Positions 9,397 to 14,887 of a stretch of 14,887 bases of DNA are shown here, one piece after another. The DNA is taken from the NCBI GenBank assembly GCA_900617975.1, contig UZAE01001162.1:1-14887 (forward strand), in the 5' to 3' direction. Both the position numbers and the translations under genes were made by a program. Numbering within the stretch: position 1 is the stretch's first letter; each line of letters starts with the position of its first letter. This DNA is from Rodentolepis nana. Taxonomy: Eukaryota; Platyhelminthes; Cestoda; Cyclophyllidea; Hymenolepididae. The notes beneath the pieces were generated by a model, which worked only from the letters and a program-made list of their open reading frames with translations, was not told where the DNA came from and did not search any database.

Positions 9397-10501
9397 TTAA
9401 TACCAATTCATTAGCTGTCTTCTTGCTTCCCAGTATCTCTGGGTTTCCGTCGTTGTCTTTAGGGGTGGACACCGAATCAGGTGGGCCTTCTCCATTTCCT
9501 CCTGTAGGTTACATAGAGGGCATGTGGGTTGAGTGTATGCTCCCAATCCGTGAAGGTATTTTGCCAAGCAATCGTGTCCGCTACGTAGTCTAAACTCAAC
9601 AACGGCTTCGATTCTTGGCCAGTCGGCTATGTTGGAGAGTGCCACTGTCCACTGTTTCTCCTTTGTTCGAGCTTTGAGTTCGTTGCACCTTGAGGTCTGG
9701 AATTCTCTTCCAATTAAGGCCTTCATTGTGTGGAAAGACATCGGCCGGTCCATACATTGCAGAATCGTTGCCCCTTTCTTAGCAAGTGCGTCAGCAAGCT
9801 CTTTCCTTTAATGCCACAGTGACCAGGAATCCATTGTAGGACCACTGTTTTGTTTTTCTCTCTCAGCAGCTCATAGAGTTTTCTACATTCCTTTATCTCA
9901 GCTTTTTTGGGAGGCTCTCTGTTTCCAATTGAGTTTATTGCTGACTGTGAGTCCGAAAGTATCACCGCTTTGGTGAGTTTTGTATCCAGGCAACATAATT
10001 GGCTTAATGTTATCCTAATGACCTCTTTATCCCCTTCGAAAGTAGATCTATTGTGTCCCTCTGCTGTGTAGAAAGAGAAGAGTTCAGAATAGACACCTGC
10101 ACCAACGTTTGCTTGGTTTTCTATGTATGACCCATCAGTGAAGACTTGGAGCCATTGATTTGCAGGATAGTTAACATTGATTGTCTCAAGGGCCAGTGAG
10201 CCCATTTGCTCTGAAGGGGTGTTTGATTTCCTGAAGAAATCAAGCAGTTGGGTGCAACGCACTACATCAGTGTCTGCTAATGGGTTCATGGGGAGAGAGT
10301 CTTTTTGGTTAGTCATCGATTTGTAATTCTTTCTTCAGTTCTATGGCTTTCTGTATTAGATCAGATTGCGTTTTCAGATGTCTTGGTCCATTCTCATAGG
10401 TGCTGAGGAACTTATCCATAGGAATGCGCAGTAGCTTTTCATACAGGATCAAGGCCTTTTCCTTGATAAGGGAACATATTGTGGTGCTTCCTGTAACCAG
10501 G
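9397..10501 (-). pseudogene. LINE ORF2 fragment: RT C-terminus, RNase H, Cys/His motif; frameshifted
   Basis: This is the remnant of the retrotransposon polyprotein that copies element RNA into the genome. Three reading frames are needed. About 10501-10317 encodes the end of the RT region (LVTGST..., YEKLLRIP). 10316 to about 9806 encodes RNase H. About 9800-9397 encodes the rest of RNase H (ADALAKKG) and the zinc-knuckle-like CPLC...HLIRC motif. In the 197-residue middle frame the catalytic candidates are D61 (FTDGS), the STFEGD segment near residue 96, D122 (SDSQS) and H166 (IPGHCG). The glutamate usual in the GE position reads GD here. The break near 9804 fits loss of one base. A second break lies near 10316. 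The copy is not expected to make a working enzyme. Confidence 0.85.
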
Positions 10502-10542
10502 ATGTGATAAGGGAACCTATTGTGGTGCTTCCTGTAACTAGG
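10464..10542. repeat. 41-bp-period tandem duplication at LINE 5' break
   Basis: A unit of about 38 bp starting TGATAAGGGAAC at 10464-10501 recurs at 10505-10542 with two differences. The LINE reading frame continues through the first unit but not the second, because 41 is not a multiple of three. A shorter CAATGGGTGTTGAT repeat follows, near 10548 and 10588. The arrangement suggests local duplication during or after the truncated insertion. Confidence 0.7.
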
Positions 10543-10599
10543 AGTAACAATGGGTGTTGATTTTATCCCTCCAGTAATTAGTCATATCAATGGGTGTTG

Positions 10600-11489
10600 A
10601 TGGGTGATTTTATAAATCACTCGATTTAATGAAATCTCGATTCTGTGATCAAAAGTAATCAATTTCTTTTATTTAATTTACGGTAATAATATAATGGCAA
10701 CTTTATCAATAAAAAATATTGACAGTATTTGTGATATACCCTAAAATTTACATTGCGAAGTCTATTTGTACAATATGCAATCCCAATGTTATGTGATTTC
10801 ACGGCTATCTTTCAAAATATCCTCCATTGGAACTAGACGCCCAACAGAAGGCGCTTTTGCCATTGGAAACATGTTCAATACGTGTCTATAGCCTTCGCCT
10901 GATACCACCAAAACTCATCACGTCAGAGGCATCAGTCCGCTGCTGTCAGACACGCGTGAGGGCGGTTGGGAGCGCTTTTTCAAGAAACAATTGGGGCGTT
11001 AAAGGGTTAATCCCTATAAGTGGTAATGCAAAATGTGGCACTTGCATCGATAGCCAATGATGAAATGATTCAGAATATAGTCATAATAAAGTCAGACTTT
11101 TTTATGATCCATGTCATCAAACCGGAAAGACGCCTCGATGTATGCGTTTATACACAATTAATGCTACGAGTTCATGCAATTGTAATAATTGTCAATTTAT
11201 CTTAGAAGAGAGAGAGAGAGGAGAGGAGTATTTGAAAGTATGTGGTTCTGAAAAGCCCAATTTTAATAATAATTGCGTCGAAGCAAAGTGCTTAACATTG
11301 TTTGTGTTAGTGACCGTGAGTTCAAATCTGTGCCACAGTCTTAGTTGTGGCAACAATTACGCCTTTGATGCGAAAAACGATGTTAAAAGTTTCAGCTTAA
11401 TATATGCAAGCAAAGAAATGCACAAAATTTCTACCTTATCTGTTAAATGAATGGCAAATTAAAAGATTAAATCAAATTCTATATTTTTG
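10600..11489. other. Intergenic DNA with one GC-richer patch, no supportable gene
   Basis: AT-rich sequence surrounds a GC-richer patch at about 10820-11010. That patch ends in AAAGGG followed by TTAA (11001-11010), which resembles a piggyBac-type terminus, but no matching left end was found. A GA microsatellite lies at about 11206-11228. The open frames at 10827-11060, 11020-11205 and 11142-11450 overlap and show no recognisable domain. Confidence 0.4.
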
Positions 11490-11810
11490 AGAGGTGCGCT
11501 GTAGACTTACCTCCACGTGGTGCACCCTGGGCAACGTATACTCATACGGCACAAAAATCAATAATCCGGCAGTTGACTTCAAACTACCATGACCCCGCTG
11601 CATGCCATATTCGACCACTTCCATAGTACTCACCTTACCTTTTTCTCTACCTTTTTTCTGTCTGTCTCTTTTACATCTTTGAAACACTCTTCTGCCTCCC
11701 CTCCCCTCCACTCGAATTTTGTGACTTTGATACTCCTCCCATCTGTGAAGCCCGAAGTCAGCTAAAGGGCTAACAATAACTGCCAAAACGCCTGTCATTT
11801 GAAATAAATG
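11490..11810 (+). mobile_element. SINE-like retroposon, copy D
   Basis: The head reads GAGGTGCGCTGTAGACTTACC, followed by the E-box (11514-11519) and an intact CGTAT/ATACG hairpin. The outer stem is degraded. The tail reads AAAACGCCTGTCATTTGAAAT, in the A/B/F subfamily. Target-site duplication is unclear: ATTTTTGA before (11483-11490) and ATTTTTCGA after (11816-11824) is the best candidate. A minus-strand open frame across the copy (11472-11798) only reflects the purine-rich complement. Confidence 0.8.
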
Positions 11811-11824
11811 AAAAAATTTTTCGA

Positions 11825-12315
11825 AAGTCTAGCTTACACTTTTCTTTCCGTCAAAAAAATTCAATTTGCATGGTCTCTTTAATTTTTTCGCCTTCTAAGG
11901 GTGTGGTTTTTTTGTTTTTATTTTCCTCTTTCTCATATAGTTATGTGGCATTTTGGTCCAAATCCATGTAATCATTGCTTCATAATGATCAAGGCCAAAT
12001 AAATCCACTTCACATTTAATTATAGATTAGGTGACCCCAACTCTAGATTCTAAGCTGATAATTGCAGCTTCTGATTGTGAGTTCACCTCTTAATAAATTG
12101 TAAGGGCACGTAAAAAACATTCAAGTTCTTCTCAAACACTTCTACCAAGTTGAGGATTACGTTGAAGGAACAAAATCTTCAATGCCTATTTTGCGTCTTA
12201 AAAAAATTTAATTATAGTCAAATCTGTATATCTCAAACTTCGGCAAAATAGAATAATGGGGAAGAAATTTTGATCACTACTTACAGCTTAGTCAGCTTTG
12301 CCGTTTTATTCGGCT
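11825..12315. other. AT-rich intergenic DNA, nothing recognised
   Basis: No open frame, RNA gene or repeat copy was seen. The sequence is T- and A-rich throughout. Confidence 0.5.
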
Positions 12316-12700
12316 CTAATTCTATATTTATGTAAATCAATATATTTATATTTTATTTTCAAAAAAAAAAATATATTTATGTAAATCAAAAGACTGGCTT
12401 TATGATGGTTACCATTAGCCCTTTAGTTGACTTCGGGTTTCACAGAGTGGAGGAACAGACAGTCACAAAAATGTGGAGAGGGGTAAGAGAAGAATGATTC
12501 ACAGATGTAAAAGAGACAGACACAAAGGTAGAGAAAAAAAGACAAGACGAGTACTGTGGAAGTGGAGGAAGATAAGGGACAGTGGGGTTTTTTGGCAATT
12601 TTAAGTCTGAAGTCAACAGCCGGTTTGTAGACATTTTCGCGTATGGGTATACGTTGCCCATTGCTAGGGTTTGGCAAGTCTATCGCGCACCCCCTAATTC
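12316..12700 (-). mobile_element. SINE-like retroposon, copy E, reverse orientation, altered head
   Basis: The recognisable body is 12371-12693 on the minus strand. It keeps the CGTAT/ATACG hairpin (loop ACCC) and the core of the outer stem. The segment that holds the CACGTG E-box in the other copies is replaced by unrelated sequence (CCAAACCCTAGCAATGGGC on the minus strand). The tail is of the LINE type (ATCATAAAGCC). Beyond it, an 18-bp sequence (TATATTTATGTAAATCAA) at 12323-12340 recurs at 12372-12389. If this extended tail belongs to the element, CTAATTC at 12316-12322 and 12694-12700 would be a 7-bp target-site duplication. Confidence 0.75.
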
Positions 12701-12716
12701 AATAATAATCAATCAA

Positions 12717-12921
12717 TATTAATTACATTCATTAACTCGCTCATTGTTCTCTCTTATTATTTACATCTATACCTGAATAAAACCTCGACTGACCTCAACA
12801 ATATCAAAGGCAAAATCACTGTGCATGAAATTGTTACCGAAGTTGACGCGAAATGCATTTATTGTGGTTGCGTAGATTATGATGCCACTAAATACGGTTT
12901 CGGACACCCTGACCTTCAATG
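12717..12921 (+). CDS. Possible exon or coding fossil, strand ambiguous
   Basis: A plus-strand frame without an ATG stays open to a TGA at 12919-12921. Its last 45 or so codons look protein-like (for example KCIYCGCVDYDATKYGFG), with about half RNY codons. The opposite strand is open in the same codon register (VSETVFSG...) and ends at a usable CAG/GTATAG donor near 12770, so the true strand cannot be chosen. Acceptors on either strand are weak. I do not recognise the product. It may be a real short exon, a decayed gene piece or chance. Confidence 0.22.
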
Positions 12922-14238
12922 ACAATTAATTATTAATTGGCTGAGGTGACTCTGCCAGCCTGACCTCATTTGATCCCCAACGCGATCAGTTGCATGGCCG
13001 CAGGATATCGAATGTTTAAGCGGGCATGAGATTTTTTAGTTAAACCACTTTAGGCCTTTGCACTCTACACATTCTTCTGCTTACATTTTTAGGTATATAC
13101 CAATTTAAAACGGGTTAGTATTTCATCAAATTATCGAGCTCTCCAATCAGTAAAGGCTCAAATTAACGCAGTTACTTCCGGGACCATTAACATTATATCC
13201 AATAAAGTTCGGCTTTCTTCATTTTCTGTTAATATTAATCCATTTCGGGTAACTGATGTCAGTTGAATTGCAAAATAATCTTTGAAGGAAGCCATCGATT
13301 GGTAACGCAAATAATTCGATCGTGTTTAATGGCAATAATAGCGTATCAACGATTCTATTGAAGATAGAGTCTAAATATCACAAAATGGTATCGACAATTC
13401 TTCTTTCCTATGCCACTGTTCAAGTCGCCACCAGATGATGAAGAAAGAAGTATCGGGATAACCGTAAATAATACGCAAACAACACGTTTGCTCCAAACCC
13501 CAAAATCGTGGATAGTTTAGCTATCTTGTCCGCCCCAGTGTGGAGCTTACTCTGTCATCACGCAGATGGCTGGCCGGTAGATGGACGAGACACTGGGTAG
13601 AAGGCAAGTATAGCAAGGCATATGTATATCTCCATGCTCCACCCTCAGGACCGGTTCTTGTTCCATCATCAGGTCAAGGTGGTCTCTTCTTCCTACTCTT
13701 TACAATTCTTGTACTTCTTGGTCCTGGTTTCCATTTTTATTAAGGCTTTATAGACTTGCATTCGTAATTTTTTGCCTGCATGATTTTCCCTAATGAAAGT
13801 TCAGGTATTTATTTTATTTACGTTTACGTATCTGATAACACTACTCCCCATCAATAAGTAGAAATTTTGCCCTAATCCTTGAGTGTTATATTCAGCGCTA
13901 ATTCAATCAATCAATCAATTTATAATCAAATTCGTTTGTAACTATTTTTTAAGCTGAATTCCCTCCCCGCCCCCTTTATGCCTCGCTAATTAGCAGGACC
14001 CGATAGGCTGCGAAATGTAGGTTACGATTTATTCTGTTTTTCTTACATAATTGTGATTTTCATTTAATATTCAAAAATGGCGCTAAGTTAAAAATTCTGT
14101 TGTTATGATTACCAAAGCAAACTGTTCGTTTATTGGACAAATAACATAAATAATCATTTTACTCACTCTGTCTTTATTTTATTTAGAACAACAAAGTAAG
14201 TCCTATTACTTTAGAAAGTTTGACATTCATTCATTCTT
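12922..14238. other. Intergenic DNA, no supportable gene
   Basis: AT-rich sequence apart from a GC-richer patch at about 13525-13690. That patch contains open frames on both strands but no consistent splice sites or recognisable protein. An (ATCA)n microsatellite lies at about 13902-13919. Confidence 0.4.
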
Positions 14239-14586
14239 TATTTCATTAATAAGGGTGTGCGATAGACTTACCTTCACGTGGTGCACTCTGGGCAACGTAT
14301 ACTCATACGGCAAAAAAAGTCTATTAACTGGCAGTTGACTTCTCACTTCAAACTACCGTGACCCCACTGTATGCCATAATCTACCACTTCCATAGTAATC
14401 ATCCTACCTTTTCTCTGCCTTTGTGTCTGTCTCTTTTACAACTGTAAACCACTCTTCTGTTCCCCACCCCTCAACTTTCTGTTACTTTGATGTTCCTTCC
14501 CCCTGGGAAGCCCAAAGTCAGCTAAAGGGCTAATGATAACTATCAAAACGCCTACCATTTGTAATAAATAAATATTTCATTAATAA
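14239..14586 (+). mobile_element. SINE-like retroposon, copy F, with 14-bp target-site duplication
   Basis: The body is 14253-14572, a clean 320 bp. The exact repeat TATTTCATTAATAA flanks it at 14239-14252 and 14573-14586. The outer stem (GATAGACTT/AAGTCTATT), the CGTAT/ATACG hairpin and the E-box (14275-14280) are all intact, making this the best copy for defining the family's ends. It starts with GGGTGTGCGATAG and ends with AATAAATAAA. It lies about 28 bp beyond the stop codon of the minus-strand exon at 14615, in antisense. Confidence 0.9.
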
Positions 14587-14614
14587 TAAGTGAATAAATG
14601 CCAGTAATTTCTTG

Positions 14615-14887
14615 TTATTTTGGATTGGGATTAGTTAAGGCCTTCTTTTCAAGTTCAGCCCCAGGCGCAGAATAGTTTTGAAAAGTACTGAAAATTCCAC
14701 AGTCAGACATGTTGATTCCGGGCAAAATTGAAGAAGACATCGGGTTTAAATTAAAAGCTAACTTTTCAACTGATTGACCGACAAATTCGGGGACTGAAAC
14801 AGAACTTTAGCACCGTTTCAGTTGCTTGAGCAGGTATAACTCACCACCTCGAAGACAATTCGCATTTCTTGAACGTTTTAGCTGTGC
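14615..14887 (-). CDS. 3' end of a second spliced gene, partial, function unknown
   Basis: Two minus-strand exons are supported. 14887-14845 is open to the window edge and encodes AQLKRSRNANCLRG plus one base, then meets a GTGAGT donor at 14844. After a 51-bp intron ending TTCTGTTTCAG, exon 14793-14615 resumes in the matching phase (1 then 2 bases). It encodes 58 more residues (starting PEFVGQSVEKLAF, ending TNPNPK) before TAA. The intron has a plausible branch site (CTGAAAC or GCTAAAG). No signal peptide, membrane segment or known domain is visible in the 73 residues seen. SINE copy F lies just downstream in antisense. The upstream exons are outside the window, so the family cannot be named. 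Confidence 0.5.

Larger units (their letters stand above)
9291..10542 (-). mobile_element. 5'-truncated RNase H-type non-LTR retrotransposon (LINE)
   Basis: Read on the minus strand, the element holds the last part of the reverse transcriptase ORF, an RNase H domain, a C-terminal Cys/His motif, a stop at 9397, a 3' UTR of about 100 bp and an (AAAT)n tail at 9291-9306. The 3' tail (9291-about 9370) matches the ends of the SINE copies, including AGTCAA, CTAATGAT and GCCTGCCATTTGAAATAAAT. The 5' end is lost at or near a 41-bp tandem duplication (10464-10542). No clear target-site duplication was found. RNase H plus a C-terminal CX2C...HX4C motif fits the I/R1-like groups; the exact clade cannot be fixed by eye. 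Confidence 0.85.

Noticed and set aside
11142..11450. 102-codon plus-strand frame with several Cys
   Set aside because: It runs through a GA microsatellite, overlaps other frames, and has no recognisable motif.
13540..13743. Plus-strand frame and a 42-codon minus-strand frame in a GC-richer patch
   Set aside because: No acceptor on the minus frame before its upstream stop, and the plus product looks like composition only.
1..14887. CRISPR array, bacterial operon or phage-like module
   Set aside because: No regularly spaced short repeats; the repeat copies are long, dispersed, flanked by target-site duplications, and the genes are spliced.

Overview
The window looks like a eukaryotic, probably arthropod, nuclear genome. 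It has AT-rich intergenic DNA, spliced coding exons with GT-AG borders, a dispersed short retroposon family with (AAAT)n tails and target-site duplications, and the 3' end of an RNase H-bearing non-LTR retrotransposon. There are no bacterial operons, ribosome binding sites or rRNA genes. The arthropod assignment is inferred from the style of the retrotransposon and is not proven.

Genes. The best gene is on the minus strand (4930 to 2498). Four coding exons, all joined in phase 0, encode a 338-residue Ser/Gln/Thr-rich protein with no domain I recognise. Its start ATG lies 6 bp before a GTAAGT donor, so the first exon contributes only Met-Asp, and an in-frame stop lies just upstream. A GC-rich patch with CCAAT and GC boxes (about 5145-5240) is a plausible promoter. 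At the right edge (14615 to 14887) two more minus-strand exons, separated by a 51-bp intron, look like the C-terminus of a second, unidentified gene. A third open segment near 12720-12921 has coding-like composition, but its strand is ambiguous.

Mobile DNA. Six copies of one roughly 310-340 bp SINE-like family (called A to F here) lie at 174-510, 2112-2432, 7701-8011, 11490-11810, 12371-12693 (reverse) and 14253-14572. Copies A, B and F keep perfect 10-14 bp target-site duplications and C has a decayed one. A 5'-truncated, frameshifted LINE on the minus strand (9291 to about 10501) ends in the same 3' tail of about 75 bp as the SINEs, so it is probably the family's mobilising partner. The SINE head folds into a small RNA structure and carries a CACGTG E-box, but I see no standard Pol III promoter in it. 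A degenerate tRNA-like A box/B box pair lies separately at 44-102.

How the parts relate. Copies B and F each sit about 30-50 bp downstream of a minus-strand stop codon and in antisense orientation, so both probably lie in 3' UTRs. The remaining stretches are AT-rich DNA with microsatellites, C-tracts and palindromes and no supportable gene.
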